Source of the DNA: Limnobacter sp. SAORIC-580
Lineage (GTDB): Bacteria; Pseudomonadota; Gammaproteobacteria; Burkholderiales; Burkholderiaceae_B
Direction of reading: 5' to 3'
DNA: 64,000 nucleotides
NCBI RefSeq assembly: GCF_013004065.1
Contig: NZ_CP053084.1
Coordinates: forward strand, 3,038,001 to 3,102,000
Shown: positions 25,375-34,007 of the stretch, one piece after another
Layout of the letters: each line of letters opens with the position of its first letter
How positions within the stretch are numbered: the stretch's first letter is position 1
Translations under genes and position numbers: made by a program
Notes under the pieces: generated by a model
What the model was told of the DNA's origin: nothing
Databases searched by the model: none
The model's input: only the letters and a program-made list of their open reading frames with translations

Positions 25375-26052
25375 ATGATTGAAGTACACCACCTGGAACA
25401 CTCGCGCTCGCAGCGCATTATCTGGCTGCTTGAAGAACTTGGCCTGCCTTACAAGGTAACCCGCTATGCGCGCGACGCCAAAACCTACCTGGCCCCACCC
25501 GAATTGCTGAAAATTCACCCCCTGGGGAAATCGCCTGTGATTACGGATGGCGACATTACCGTGGCCGAGAGCGGTGCCATTGTGGAATACCTGATCGACA
25601 AGGCTGGCGGCAAATTTCGCCCTGCTGCAGGTACCCAGGCACACCGGGACTACACCTACTGGATGCACTTTGCCGAGGGCACAGCCATGCCCCCACTGGT
25701 CATGACCCTGGTGTTCAATAAAATTGAAAATGCCCCTGTACCCGCTTTGCTCAAGCCAATTGTGCTGCCAATTGCACGCGGCATTTCCAAGCAAGTCAAA
25801 ACCAGTTTCATCAACCCCAACCTTGAAAAGCAGTTCGCTTACATTGAAAGCGTGCTGGCCAAGAATGAGTGGTTTTGCGGCAGCGAGATGACCGGCGCTG
25901 ACTTCATGATGAGTTTTCCACTGGAAGCAGCCATGAGTCGCGCCGAGAGCATCAACAGCATGCCCAAAATTGCAGCTTACGTAAAACGCATCCACGCAAT
26001 GCCCAGCTTCAAAAAAGCACTGGAAGTGGGCGGTCCTTACAATTACGCTTAA
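25375..26052 (+). CDS. Glutathione S-transferase
   Basis: A 225-residue cytosolic GST. The N-terminal thioredoxin-like domain holds EVHHLEHSRSQRIIWLLEELGL, with Ser or His near residues 7-10 as the likely glutathione-activating position. The cis-Pro and glutathione-binding segment follow (HPLGKSPVITDGDITVAESGAIVEYL). An alpha-helical C-terminal domain has WFCGSEMTGADFMMSFPLEAA, including the conserved N-cap Asp. It conjugates glutathione to electrophiles or reduces peroxides; the substrate class cannot be read. The start overlaps the terminator region of rpoH, so an independent promoter inside rpoH is possible. Confidence 0.93.
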   Translation: MIEVHHLEHSRSQRIIWLLEELGLPYKVTRYARDAKTYLAPPELLKIHPLGKSPVITDGDITVAESGAIVEYLIDKAGGKFRPAAGTQAHRDYTYWMHFAEGTAMPPLVMTLVFNKIENAPVPALLKPIVLPIARGISKQVKTSFINPNLEKQFAYIESVLAKNEWFCGSEMTGADFMMSFPLEAAMSRAESINSMPKIAAYVKRIHAMPSFKKALEVGGPYNYA

Positions 26053-26068
26053 TTTCGCTGAATAACGC

Positions 26069-26794
26069 ATGAACGCAGTAAGCACGTCGATAGAACAACA
26101 GGCAAAAATCACCAAAATCAACGGCAGTGTGCAGTTGATTCGGGATGGTTTCTTCCTGCCCGCGCAAGCAGGCATGGTTCTATTGCCGGGCGACCGTGTT
26201 CTCAGCGATGCGGGCGGCAAGGCAGTCATTGAGTTCACTGGCGTGAAAGATGCGCTGATTATTGAGAATGGTGCAGCCGCCACCTTCAACCTGGAAGTGG
26301 TTGAAATGGACGAAGCACCGCAGTGGATCGCCACCGACCTGTATGGCCAAGGAGTGTATTTCGACGGCCAACAGGCTTCCGAGTACAACGCAGGCACTTC
26401 GGACAACCCGGACCTGTTCGGACTGTTTGGCACCACCAACGCCAATGGCGAGTCGACCGGCTACCCGGTGCTGGAAAGCCTGGTGTTTTTAGGTGCCACC
26501 GCAGCCATATACAGCGACAACGAAGACAACACAAACACCACTGAAACCACCAGCACCACCGAATCGGGCAACAACGACTCAGGCACCGGTGGCAACAACA
26601 ACCCGCCACCCGCCCCTGAACCGAATCCCAACCCGGAACCTGAAGAACCTGCTGCCAGCCCCCTGGACGCCGTACTTTCCCCGGTGACCGATGCACTGGA
26701 CGGTTTACTCTCCACCCTTGGTGCGCCCTCCCCTGTGGGCAGTTTGGCCGTACCTTTGCAAGCAAGCAGCAACAGCCCCGATTTGCCAAGTTAA
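26069..26794 (+). CDS. Retention-module-like protein with low-complexity tail
   Basis: A 241-residue protein without a signal peptide. Residues 10-90 (KITKINGSVQLIRDGFFLPAQ, VLLPGDRVLSDAGGKAVIEF) resemble the FecR-like N-terminal retention module of giant RTX adhesins such as LapA. The rest is Asn, Thr, Gly and Pro-rich low complexity (residues about 150-200) with a short hydrophobic patch near residue 145. A real adhesin would be thousands of residues long with a type I signal, so this is either a stand-alone module protein or a truncated relative. It follows the GST gene by 16 bases. Confidence 0.65.
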   Translation: MNAVSTSIEQQAKITKINGSVQLIRDGFFLPAQAGMVLLPGDRVLSDAGGKAVIEFTGVKDALIIENGAAATFNLEVVEMDEAPQWIATDLYGQGVYFDGQQASEYNAGTSDNPDLFGLFGTTNANGESTGYPVLESLVFLGATAAIYSDNEDNTNTTETTSTTESGNNDSGTGGNNNPPPAPEPNPNPEPEEPAASPLDAVLSPVTDALDGLLSTLGAPSPVGSLAVPLQASSNSPDLPS

Positions 26795-26923
26795 GACCCT
26801 GCCACTTGAACACTCGAAGGGTTGGCCTGTCCTCTCGATAGGATATGACCCGTTAGTAACTTAAGAGACAATTCCTTTGCGGATCGAGCGAAGCTCTGTT
26901 CTGCACAACGGAATTAGCTTTGT

Positions 26924-26937
26924 GCATAGAACTATGC
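26924..26937. other. Small palindrome in the intergenic region
   Basis: GCATAG-AA-CTATGC is a perfect 6-bp inverted repeat, 67 bases before the C39-like gene, in a gene-free stretch of 210 bases (26795-27004). It could be an operator. Nothing else is recognised in that stretch. Confidence 0.3.
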
Positions 26938-27004
26938 GTGACGAGAATACACTCATTCACTGAATAAGATGTGAATTGAGTTTGGCAGCAAAGGACCTTT
27001 TTTT

Positions 27005-27640
27005 ATGAGCGGTAACACCAACTTCGGACTCGATTTTTCAGAGGCCAAATCAATTGTCAGCACTGGCAAACCTCTCGAATTCACCACAAACCCCAAATTC
27101 GATTTATCAACCCTTTACGCGTTCACAGCACCTGAAGGTGTACAACGCGCAAGCGGCCCCTGCGCCCTGGGTACCATTTTGCACCACCATGAAATTGGCT
27201 GGAACCACCTGCCCAAAGACCGGCACGGCCACCCCTTGAATGACCCCTACATTCACGAAATCATGCGCTGGGCCGAATGCCCAGACTTGCTTGGTGGCAG
27301 TATGGGTACCTCGCCCGCGACCATGCTGAAGGGCCTGAAAAAGGCCGGGCTTGTTGCCAACTGGTACGCAGGCAACAAGCCACAAGCCACACTGAACCTG
27401 ATCCGTAGCGAACTCTTTGAAGGCAGACCCGTGATTGTACTAATCAATCACGGCCCGGAAGGCGAACCACTGTTGCTGGAATGGGAGGTGGTGTTCAACA
27501 TTGAAAACGACACGGTGAGCTCGAAACAGACAAGCATGGCGCAGCGGCACAAAAAGCGCAGCATTGCAGAATTCACGGCTCAAATGGCCATGAACCTGCA
27601 ACAGCTCAGTTGCAGCGTAATTACTGCGAGAAAAGACTAG
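27005..27640 (+). CDS. C39-peptidase-like protein with altered catalytic positions
   Basis: A 211-residue protein. The segment RASGPCALGTILHHHEIG, then TSPATMLKGLKKAGL, LIRSELFEGRPVIVLINHG and LLLEWEVVFNI, follows the layout of C39-like papain-fold peptidases (C-GP-x-A...P-x-L...G-x-PVI-V...HW-x-V). At the expected Cys of CGP this protein has Ser (SGPC), and at the expected His of HWVVV it has Glu (EWEVV). A Cys one turn later might substitute. It may therefore be a non-catalytic binding protein. There is no signal peptide. Its stop abuts the convergent sco gene with no intergenic bases. Confidence 0.6.
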   Translation: MSGNTNFGLDFSEAKSIVSTGKPLEFTTNPKFDLSTLYAFTAPEGVQRASGPCALGTILHHHEIGWNHLPKDRHGHPLNDPYIHEIMRWAECPDLLGGSMGTSPATMLKGLKKAGLVANWYAGNKPQATLNLIRSELFEGRPVIVLINHGPEGEPLLLEWEVVFNIENDTVSSKQTSMAQRHKKRSIAEFTAQMAMNLQQLSCSVITARKD

Positions 27641-28249
27641 TTACTTGCCGTCGAGAATTTGTTCAACATCGCTGACCACGGGTGCAGAATCTGCGTTGTG
27701 GCGAACCAGCAAACGGGCGCGACCTTGCTGGTCGAACACATAGCTTGCGGAGGTATGGTCCATCAGGTAGTTGTCGGGCCTGCTGCCTTCCACCTTGCCG
27801 GCGTACACCCGCAAGCCAGCCAACAGGGGCTTCAATTCTTCGGAAGATTCCGCGGTAAGTGCATCAAAGGTAGGGTTGAACTGGGGCACGTACTTTTTCA
27901 GCAACTCGGGCGTGTCGCGCTCTGGGTCAACAGACACAAACAGCACCTGCAAGTTGTCGCCCTTCTCGCCCAGCTTGGCTTTCACCTCGCTCCATTGCTG
28001 CATGGTAATGGGGCACACATCGGGGCAATGGGTGTAGCCAAAAAACATGGCCACTACTTTGCCTTTGTAGCTTTCCATGGTGCGCTCTGTACCCGACAAG
28101 TCTTTTAACTTGAAGTTGGCCACCAAAGAAGAACCCGTGATGTCTGTGTTGATAAAGCTGGCAGGGCCTGCACTGCAGGCGGCCAACAGAGCCACCGCGC
28201 CGAAAGCCAGCCATGTTTTTACCCAACGAAACTGTTTGAAACTGCCCAT
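27641..28249 (-). CDS. SCO1/SenC-type copper chaperone
   Basis: A 202-residue thioredoxin-fold lipoprotein that delivers copper to the CuA centre of cytochrome c oxidase in the periplasm. Visible are a signal with lipobox (VALLAACSA), the copper-binding FGYTHCPDVCPITM (CxxxC), SVDPERDTPELLKKYV and the third ligand His in YLMDHTSASYVFD. I start at MGSFKQFRWVKTW (28249). A longer in-frame extension to 28603 overlaps ctaB and shows no protein-like family features. It is the last gene of the ctaA-ctaB-sco cluster, five bases after ctaB. Confidence 0.95.
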   Translation of the reverse strand: MGSFKQFRWVKTWLAFGAVALLAACSAGPASFINTDITGSSLVANFKLKDLSGTERTMESYKGKVVAMFFGYTHCPDVCPITMQQWSEVKAKLGEKGDNLQVLFVSVDPERDTPELLKKYVPQFNPTFDALTAESSEELKPLLAGLRVYAGKVEGSRPDNYLMDHTSASYVFDQQGRARLLVRHNADSAPVVSDVEQILDGK

Positions 28250-28254
28250 ACTGC

Positions 28255-29157
28255 TTACACCGTTACATAGTGATCGACCAACAAGGCCGCGAACAAAAAC
28301 GCCAGGTAGGCGATGGAATAGGTGAATGCCTTTTTGGCCAAGGCATCGCTGTAGTTCTTCCAGATCTTGTAGCCATACCCAATGAATATGGCGTTCAGCA
28401 CCACAGCGCTGAGCAGGTAAATCAGCCCGCTCATTTTCATGGCGAAAGGGATCAGCGTGGTAGCCGCTAGCATGATGGTGTACAAAAACACATGGAACTG
28501 CGTGAATGCAGCGCCGTGGGTGACAGGCAACATGGGCAAGCCCGCGCGCGCGTATTCTTGCGTGCGGTACAGGGCCAGCGCCCAGAAGTGCGGCGGCGTC
28601 CACACAAAAATAATCAGGAACAGTACCAGCGCTTCAGCCGAAACACTGTTGGTAACCGCTGCCCAGCCCAGCACCGGTGGCATGGCACCCGAGGCACCAC
28701 CAATCACAATGTTTTGTGGCGTGTTGGGCTTTAACAGCAAGGTGTAAATAATGGCGTAACCCACAAAGGTGGCCAGTGTCAGCCACATGGTCAGCGGGTT
28801 CACGAACACATAAAGAATCCACACCCCAACACCGCCCACCATGCTGGAAAATACGAGTGTTTGAAGCGAATTCAGTTCACCGCGGGGCAGTGGGCGCGCA
28901 CGCGTGCGCGCCATTTTCGCGTCAATTTGCTGCTCAACCAGGCAATTGAAGGCAGCCGCAGCGCCTGCCACCAGCCAAATACCCAAAGTACCCGCAATCA
29001 ACACCTGGGCATTGGGCAAACTGGGTGTTGCCAAAAACATGCCAATGACCGCACAGAATACGATCAAGGCCACCACGCGTGGCTTGGTCAATGTCCAGTA
29101 CTGTTTGGCCACGTGAGAAAAACTACTCACGGCTTTTGTTTTTTCAACGGATGGCAT
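28255..29157 (-). CDS. ctaB: Protoheme IX farnesyltransferase (heme O synthase)
   Basis: A 300-residue polytopic membrane enzyme that adds a farnesyl group to protoheme to make heme O for the oxidase. Family marks are [20 protein letters not shown] near the N-terminus, the polyprenyl-binding [21 protein letters not shown] with its Asn/Asp-rich motif, and the second conserved loop [17 protein letters not shown]. About nine hydrophobic helices follow. The ATG at 29157 gives the usual N-terminus ([10 protein letters not shown]). It lies between ctaA and sco with short gaps, so heme A is made by two adjacent gene products. Confidence 0.97.
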   Translation of the reverse strand: MPSVEKTKAVSSFSHVAKQYWTLTKPRVVALIVFCAVIGMFLATPSLPNAQVLIAGTLGIWLVAGAAAAFNCLVEQQIDAKMARTRARPLPRGELNSLQTLVFSSMVGGVGVWILYVFVNPLTMWLTLATFVGYAIIYTLLLKPNTPQNIVIGGASGAMPPVLGWAAVTNSVSAEALVLFLIIFVWTPPHFWALALYRTQEYARAGLPMLPVTHGAAFTQFHVFLYTIMLAATTLIPFAMKMSGLIYLLSAVVLNAIFIGYGYKIWKNYSDALAKKAFTYSIAYLAFLFAALLVDHYVTV

Positions 29158-29165
29158 GTGGAGCC

Positions 29166-30173
29166 TTATGAAATTCGATGGCGATTGCCCGCAACCCGAT
29201 AGTTTACCAAGATCAGGGTGACCAACAACAGCGCTGCGCCCCCATTGTGCGCCACGGCCAACCACAAAGGCAATTGAAACACCACGTTGCCAACGCCCAT
29301 GGCAATTTGCAAAGCCAGCACGGCCACCAGTTTAATGGCCAGGGGCTTGGTGCCCGGGTTGCGCCACAGGGCAAAAGCGAGGAAGCCCAAAATGCCGGTA
29401 ACCACCAAAGCGCCAATGCGGTGAATGAAATGAATGGCCGTCAGCGATGCCACATTCAAAATTTCACCTTCTGGTGTTTCACCCAAATGACGAACAATGT
29501 GAAATGCATCCTTGAATTCCATGTGCGGCCAGAAGCTGCCCTGACAGGTGGGAAAGTCCGTGCACACCACCGCAGCATAGTTGGTGCTCACCCAACCACC
29601 CAGAATAATTTGCGCCGCCACGGCCACAAACCCCACACGCGCCAGCACACGCAACCCGCTGAGATCGCGGGGCGGCGCCACGGTACGGGCCGGGCTGGTT
29701 TGCCGCAGCCACAGCCAGGTCAGCATGCCCAAAATGGTCATGCCACCGATCAGGTGACCAGTCACAATGGCCGGCTTGAGCAGCATGGTAACTGTCCAGG
29801 CACCAAAAGCACCTTGTAAACACACAGCGAAAAACAGCCAGGTGGCCAAGGCGGGGGACTGTTTCAACTCGGCCCGCTTTTTCCAGGCCATCACCATAAT
29901 GCCGATAATCAGGAAACCCAGGAAAGTGGCCACATACCGGTGCGCCATTTCCTTCCAGGCTTTGGGCATTGAAACCGGACCGTGTGTTCCACCTTGAATT
30001 TCAACAGCTTGTGCAATTTCTTCGGCCGCATGCGTGGGGGTCAGCTTGCCATAACAGCCCGGCCAGTCCGGGCAACCCAAACCAGCGTCTGTCAGGCGTA
30101 CAAAAGCGCCCAACATAATCAAAAGGAATGTAAGTACTGTGGTGAATGCGACCAAACGCTTGTAACTGCTCAT
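29166..30173 (-). CDS. ctaA: Heme A synthase
   Basis: A 335-residue membrane protein that oxidises the C8 methyl of heme O to give heme A. The N-terminal helix carries [23 protein letters not shown] with the Cys pair typical of one CtaA class. His-containing helices include [17 protein letters not shown] and [13 protein letters not shown], and the final helix has [17 protein letters not shown]. About eight transmembrane helices are apparent. It lies 8 bases before ctaB and 12 bases after the SCO-like gene, in one minus-strand operon with the oxidase assembly genes. Confidence 0.95.
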   Translation of the reverse strand: MSSYKRLVAFTTVLTFLLIMLGAFVRLTDAGLGCPDWPGCYGKLTPTHAAEEIAQAVEIQGGTHGPVSMPKAWKEMAHRYVATFLGFLIIGIMVMAWKKRAELKQSPALATWLFFAVCLQGAFGAWTVTMLLKPAIVTGHLIGGMTILGMLTWLWLRQTSPARTVAPPRDLSGLRVLARVGFVAVAAQIILGGWVSTNYAAVVCTDFPTCQGSFWPHMEFKDAFHIVRHLGETPEGEILNVASLTAIHFIHRIGALVVTGILGFLAFALWRNPGTKPLAIKLVAVLALQIAMGVGNVVFQLPLWLAVAHNGGAALLLVTLILVNYRVAGNRHRIS

Positions 30174-30185
30174 GCTGCTCTCGTT

Positions 30186-30818
30186 TTATCCGATGTTTGA
30201 AGCCCACAACAGGCGGCTAACGTCTTTGCGAAACTTGTCGAACTGAAGGGTATTGTTGGGCGGAAAACGCATCATCACGTGGCCCAATGGGTCGGCCACA
30301 AACACGTGGTCGCGCACAGTGCCAATGTCGGCACTGCCTTTGTTACCCACAATGCCTTGCTCCAGTGGCAACCAGCTTTTCAACTGATCTTCGCTGGCGC
30401 GCACAAAATGCACATCGGGGAATTGGCGCAACAGCAGGGTTTTAAGGGGGCCGTCATCGGTAACAAACACCACACGTTCAATACGGCCCTGCTCTTTGCC
30501 TTTTGAAGCACGGGCCTGCCGCTGGAAGTACATGGTGTTTTGGCACACTTCGTCGCAATTGCTGCTGATCACCTGAATCAGCACCCACTTGTCGGCCACC
30601 TGCTGCATGGTGAAGTCATCACCATTGATGTTTTTGAACACATCGGTCGACACATCGACCTGTGGATCAAGAATGGTGCCGTAATTGTTGGTGCCTTCGG
30701 GCTTGTCGAAAAAATACAAATAGAAAGCCGCCGCAATGGGCAAGGCACAGGTGAGGAACACCAGCAAAATGGTGATTCGGCCTTTGTTCAGCTTCGCGGG
30801 TGCGCTGGCTGCGTTCAT
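30186..30818 (-). CDS. Membrane-anchored Sco-like thioredoxin-fold protein
   Basis: A 210-residue protein with one N-terminal transmembrane helix (residues 15-36) and a periplasmic domain. The segment VISSNCDEVCQNTMYFQRQA holds a CxxxC as in Sco proteins. VFVTDDGPLKTLLLRQFP and VRDHVFVADPLGHVMMRF give further thioredoxin-fold strands. It probably handles copper or thiols during cytochrome oxidase assembly. Equivalent proteins sit between surf1 and ctaA in related genomes, usually annotated as unknown. It overlaps the SURF1 gene by four bases (ATGA). Confidence 0.8.
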   Translation of the reverse strand: MNAASAPAKLNKGRITILLVFLTCALPIAAAFYLYFFDKPEGTNNYGTILDPQVDVSTDVFKNINGDDFTMQQVADKWVLIQVISSNCDEVCQNTMYFQRQARASKGKEQGRIERVVFVTDDGPLKTLLLRQFPDVHFVRASEDQLKSWLPLEQGIVGNKGSADIGTVRDHVFVADPLGHVMMRFPPNNTLQFDKFRKDVSRLLWASNIG

Positions 30819-31645
30819 CTTTTATTCCCTTTGTAAAACTCGCTTCGAAAAAACTCTCGGTAGACAAAAAACAGAGTCAGCAACACCAACACCGCCGACA
30901 TGGTAAACCACTGAAAGGCATAACCCCGATGCTTGGCCACTTGTTCTTGCAGGGGCACTGCCAGGTGATAAAAACCACCTGCAATACTCGCCTGTGGCTG
31001 TTGCCCAGTGGTTTGCGCCACGGGCTGCTGGGTTACCACAAAATTGCTCACTGGCTCGCCAGTACGCTTTTCAAATTCATCCACACTAAAATTCGACCAC
31101 ACCTCAAAGCCATTGCTTTGGGCCATCACAATGTTCTCGGCATCGCCCAAGGCAATGCCGCGCAATTCAGCAGACTGGGCAAAGCGCGGCAAAATGGTGC
31201 CCTGTAAATTGAACATTTCACCGTCCCGCATGGCCCCAGCTGGCATATTGGGCGCAAGCCGTGGCTCGGCAGGGTTTCGCAGCAACAAGCCCCGATCAAC
31301 TGGTATTAAAAAGTTTGCACCCTCTGGCCGAAAACCCTGCACCACTTGAACGGCCGGCCTTCCGTTTACTTGACGATTGTCTATATATATCAGGGCTTTG
31401 GCCTCGAACCTACCCCTCAATTCAATTTTCCGGTAGGACAAATTGTCCAAGTCCAGCCGGGCACTGGCTGGAGAGACAGGCTCGGCCGCCAATGCGCGCG
31501 CTTGCGCGTCAAACAGGGTTTGTTTTTCCTGCGCCCGCCCGGTTTGCCATTGCCCCAAACTGAAGGTGAGCCACACCAGTCCAGCCCCGATCAACAAGGT
31601 GAAGAGCAGCTTGACTTTGCCAGGTGTTTTCACTGCATTAACCAT
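30815..31645 (-). CDS. SURF1-family cytochrome oxidase assembly protein
   Basis: A 276-residue SURF1/SHY1-like protein needed for heme A insertion into subunit I. It has the typical two-helix layout: an N-terminal helix (LLFTLLIGAGLVWLTFSLGQWQ, followed by the RAQEK region) and a C-terminal helix (MSAVLVLLTLFFVYREFF). The periplasmic loop between them has YRKIELRGRF, IYIDNRQVNGRPAVQVVQGF and LIPVDRGLL, which match the family. It is co-translated with the Sco-like gene. It starts divergently from the small DUF2909-type gene. Confidence 0.93.
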   Translation of the reverse strand: MVNAVKTPGKVKLLFTLLIGAGLVWLTFSLGQWQTGRAQEKQTLFDAQARALAAEPVSPASARLDLDNLSYRKIELRGRFEAKALIYIDNRQVNGRPAVQVVQGFRPEGANFLIPVDRGLLLRNPAEPRLAPNMPAGAMRDGEMFNLQGTILPRFAQSAELRGIALGDAENIVMAQSNGFEVWSNFSVDEFEKRTGEPVSNFVVTQQPVAQTTGQQPQASIAGGFYHLAVPLQEQVAKHRGYAFQWFTMSAVLVLLTLFFVYREFFRSEFYKGNKR

Positions 31646-31698
31646 GACATACTTCCACTTGTGTACTGTACACGGTTAGTTTTTGAAAGGTGTTCACC

Positions 31699-31899
31699 AT
31701 GAAGTTGATCATTGGCCTGGCGTTCCTGGGCATTCTGGCAAGTCTGGGTTCGGCTTTTTTCTTTCTCATGAAAGACAAAAGCAAGTCCAGCCGAACTGTA
31801 AATGCATTAACCATGCGCATCGGTTTGTCCATCGCGCTTTTCCTGCTGATTCTGTTTGCCTGGTACATGGGCTGGATAGAGTCAACTGGCATTCGATAA
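31699..31899 (+). CDS. Twin-transmembrane small protein (DUF2909-like)
   Basis: A 66-residue protein consisting of two transmembrane helices (residues 2-22 and 40-60) joined by a basic loop (KDKSKSSRTVNALTMR). This fits the DUF2909 family often found in cytochrome oxidase loci. AAAGGTG precedes the ATG at 31699, which I prefer over the in-frame ATG at 31690. It is the only plus-strand gene inside the oxidase cluster and ends at the bidirectional terminator. The role is unknown; a subunit or assembly helper is possible. Confidence 0.8.
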   Translation: MKLIIGLAFLGILASLGSAFFFLMKDKSKSSRTVNALTMRIGLSIALFLLILFAWYMGWIESTGIR

Positions 31900-31921
31900 G
31901 CTCAATGTAAGCTCGATATCC

Positions 31922-31957
31922 AAAAAAAAGCCACCGGAGTTTTCCAGTGGCTTTTTT
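31922..31957. terminator. Bidirectional terminator between ctaE and the DUF2909-type gene
   Basis: AAAAAAGCCAC and GTGGCTTTTTT form the stem around a CGGAGTTTTCCA loop that can pair further internally. The A- and T-runs let it end the leftward ctaC-ctaE transcript and the rightward small gene. Confidence 0.88.
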
Positions 31958-31994
31958 CATTGTGTGTTTTACAGCCTGCCGGGAAAAGCCCGTG

Positions 31995-32849
31995 TTACAG
32001 CCAGTAAACCACCACGTACAAGCCCAACCACACCACGTCCACGAAGTGCCAGTACCAAGCAGCAGCTTCAAATGCAAAGTGGCTGTCTGGCGTGAAGTGG
32101 CCCTTGATACAGCGAATCATGATGAAGAACAGCATGATAGCGCCAATGGTCACGTGGAAGCCGTGGAAACCGGTCAGCATGAAGAAGGTGGAGCCGAAAA
32201 TGCCAGAAGTCAGTTTCAGGTTCAAATCGCGGTAAGCGTGAATGTATTCATAAGCCTGGAAGCCCATGAAGATTGCGCCCAACAACACGGTTAGCGCCAG
32301 GCCCCAAATCAACTGTGAACGCTTGTTGGCGATCAGCGCATGGTGCGCCCAAGTCAGGGTAAGGCCTGAAGTAAGCAGCAAGGCGGTGTTGATGGTTGGA
32401 ATTGGCCATGGACCCATGGTTTGAAACGCATCCACAGTGCCTGCCGGACCAGTGTTGGGCCAGTTGGCGGTGAAGTCGGGCCACAGGAATGCTTTGTTGT
32501 CGATGTCGCCAAGCCACGGCATTGCAATTTGACGGGCATAAAACAAGGCACCGAAAAACGCTGCGAAGAACATTACTTCAGAGAAAATGAACCAACCCAT
32601 TGACCAGCGGAAAGACACATCCACGCGGGCGCTGTACTGGCCACTTTCAGATTCGCCCACCACATGCTTGAACCAGCCTGTGAGCACATAAATTAGAATT
32701 GCCATGCTGAGTGCAAACAGGTAAGGGCCCGATGCAGCGCCGTTTACCCACTGGGACATGCCCAGTACAAAAAAGAACATGGCCACTGCGCCAAGCACAG
32801 GCCACTGGGACAAGCCGGGCACAAAGTAATATGGTGCATTCGCACGCAT
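31995..32849 (-). CDS. ctaE: Cytochrome c oxidase subunit III
   Basis: A 284-residue subunit with seven transmembrane helices. Conserved pieces are PYYFVPGLSQWPVLGAVAMF, RWSMGWFIFSEVMFFAAFFGALFYAR (with the conserved Glu), LTWAHHALIANKR, FHGFHVTIGAIMLFF and the C-terminal FEAAAWYWHFVDVVWLGLYVVVY. It stabilises the aa3 oxidase and shapes its proton uptake. GGAGAAACC lies just before the ATG. It is the last of the ctaC-D-G-E set before a terminator. Confidence 0.97.
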   Translation of the reverse strand: MRANAPYYFVPGLSQWPVLGAVAMFFFVLGMSQWVNGAASGPYLFALSMAILIYVLTGWFKHVVGESESGQYSARVDVSFRWSMGWFIFSEVMFFAAFFGALFYARQIAMPWLGDIDNKAFLWPDFTANWPNTGPAGTVDAFQTMGPWPIPTINTALLLTSGLTLTWAHHALIANKRSQLIWGLALTVLLGAIFMGFQAYEYIHAYRDLNLKLTSGIFGSTFFMLTGFHGFHVTIGAIMLFFIMIRCIKGHFTPDSHFAFEAAAWYWHFVDVVWLGLYVVVYWL

Positions 32850-32912
32850 GGTGGTTTCTCCTATTTCTTTAATTTAGATGCTTCAATACTGCAACAGCAA
32901 ATTCCGTACGGC

Positions 32913-33143
32913 TTAAGCGGAACTCACCACAAAATTTACCAACACCAGCAACCCGATTACAAAACCCGCGGCTGCCAGGAGGCCCACGACAATGACGTGA
33001 ACCGGATTTAACTTTTGCATGTCTTCAGAGTGGTTTTTACCCTTTCGGACACCGAAAAACGACCACAAAACAGCTGACAGGGTTTGCAGAAAAGTGGCGG
33101 TGCTCGCTTTACGCGATGCGGCCTCTTTGATGTCTTTCGACAT
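32913..33143 (-). CDS. DUF2970-like small membrane protein
   Basis: A 76-residue protein with an amphipathic N-terminal part (TFLQTLSAVLWSFFGVRKGKNHSEDM) and one C-terminal transmembrane helix (VIVVGLLAAAGFVIGLLVLV). This layout and the WSFFGVRK motif fit DUF2970, found beside cytochrome oxidase genes in betaproteobacteria. Its ATG overlaps the ctaG stop by one base. The function is not known; oxidase assembly is inferred from position. Confidence 0.82.
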   Translation of the reverse strand: MSKDIKEAASRKASTATFLQTLSAVLWSFFGVRKGKNHSEDMQKLNPVHVIVVGLLAAAGFVIGLLVLVNFVVSSA

Positions 33144-33709
33144 TATTCTGCTGCCATGGCTGTTGCGCCGGCCACTTCAAAAAACGTGTAACTCAATGTG
33201 ATGGTATGTACGTCTTGTGGCAACTTGGGGTTGATCACAAACACCACCGGAAACTCTTTGGTTTCACCCGCTTTGAATGGTTGCTGCTTAAAGCAAAAAC
33301 ATTCCAGCTTGGTGAAGTGCTCAGCCGCTTTGCTGGGCAAATAACTGGGTATGGCCTGGCCTGCAGTGTCGTTCTTCAGGTTGTTGTACACCACATAATT
33401 CATGGTAACCAATTCGCCGGGGTGAACCATCATTCGATTGGTCTCGGGCTTGAACTGAAACTTGCCCCGCTCATTGGCATCAAAAATCACTTCAATGCTT
33501 CGGCTTTTGTCCACCTGGGTGTTCTTGACGATTTCTTCCGCATTCTTGGTTTGCGGTGTGAGCACGTTGATCCCGGTGATTTCGCAAATGGCCTTGTAAA
33601 TAGGCACCAGCGCGTAACCGAAGGCAAACATGGCCACAACAATCACCACAAGGCGCACAACCATTTGTTTGTGCAAACCGCTTGTTTTCTGACTATTTCC
33701 GTTGGCCAT
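33143..33709 (-). CDS. ctaG: Cytochrome c oxidase assembly protein CtaG/Cox11
   Basis: A 188-residue periplasmic copper chaperone with a single N-terminal membrane anchor (VVRLVVIVVAMFAFGYALVPIY). The globular domain has the copper-binding LECFCFKQQPF motif (CxC), FPVVFVINPKLP and a final SYTFFEV. It inserts the CuB atom of subunit I. The gene is between the small oxidase assembly gene and the DUF2970-type gene, coupled to the latter. Confidence 0.96.
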   Translation of the reverse strand: MANGNSQKTSGLHKQMVVRLVVIVVAMFAFGYALVPIYKAICEITGINVLTPQTKNAEEIVKNTQVDKSRSIEVIFDANERGKFQFKPETNRMMVHPGELVTMNYVVYNNLKNDTAGQAIPSYLPSKAAEHFTKLECFCFKQQPFKAGETKEFPVVFVINPKLPQDVHTITLSYTFFEVAGATAMAAE

Positions 33710-33742
33710 GCTGCTTTACCTCTACTGCGAATTCATTAAAAC

Positions 33743-33880
33743 CTAGTTCACCAAACTCAAGATGCTGGGTTCCATCACCTTGCGAATCAGAATGCCGATG
33801 AAAAACACGGCAGCCACCGACAGCAAAATCAAACCAGTGCGCTTGTTTTGTTTGGCTTTCTCTTTTTCCTCAGGGGTCAC
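33743..33880 (-). CDS. Cytochrome oxidase small assembly protein
   Basis: A 45-residue protein starting at GTG (33880) after AAGGAAG at good spacing: a charged head (TPEEKEKAKQNKRTG) and one transmembrane helix (LILLSVAAVFFIGILI), ending in SILSLVN. Such single-helix proteins lie between ctaD and ctaG in Burkholderiales. The frame extends 36 codons upstream but that part has no protein-like features. Confidence 0.8.
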   Translation of the reverse strand: MTPEEKEKAKQNKRTGLILLSVAAVFFIGILIRKVMEPSILSLVN

Positions 33881-34007
33881 GCTTACTTCCTTGCTGAACC
33901 AATTCGTTGTGTAAAAAAGCCTTGTGTGCCTAACACCTGCACAAAGCCGCTTTACGCAACGGGGGGTTGGTGAATACCAAACCCCCATTGTTAAACCCGT
34001 GGGTGAA

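Noticed and set aside
28250-28603. N-terminal extension of the sco reading frame
   Set aside because: It overlaps ctaB, is His/Arg/Cys-rich like an antisense product, and precedes a normal lipoprotein signal peptide that marks the true start.
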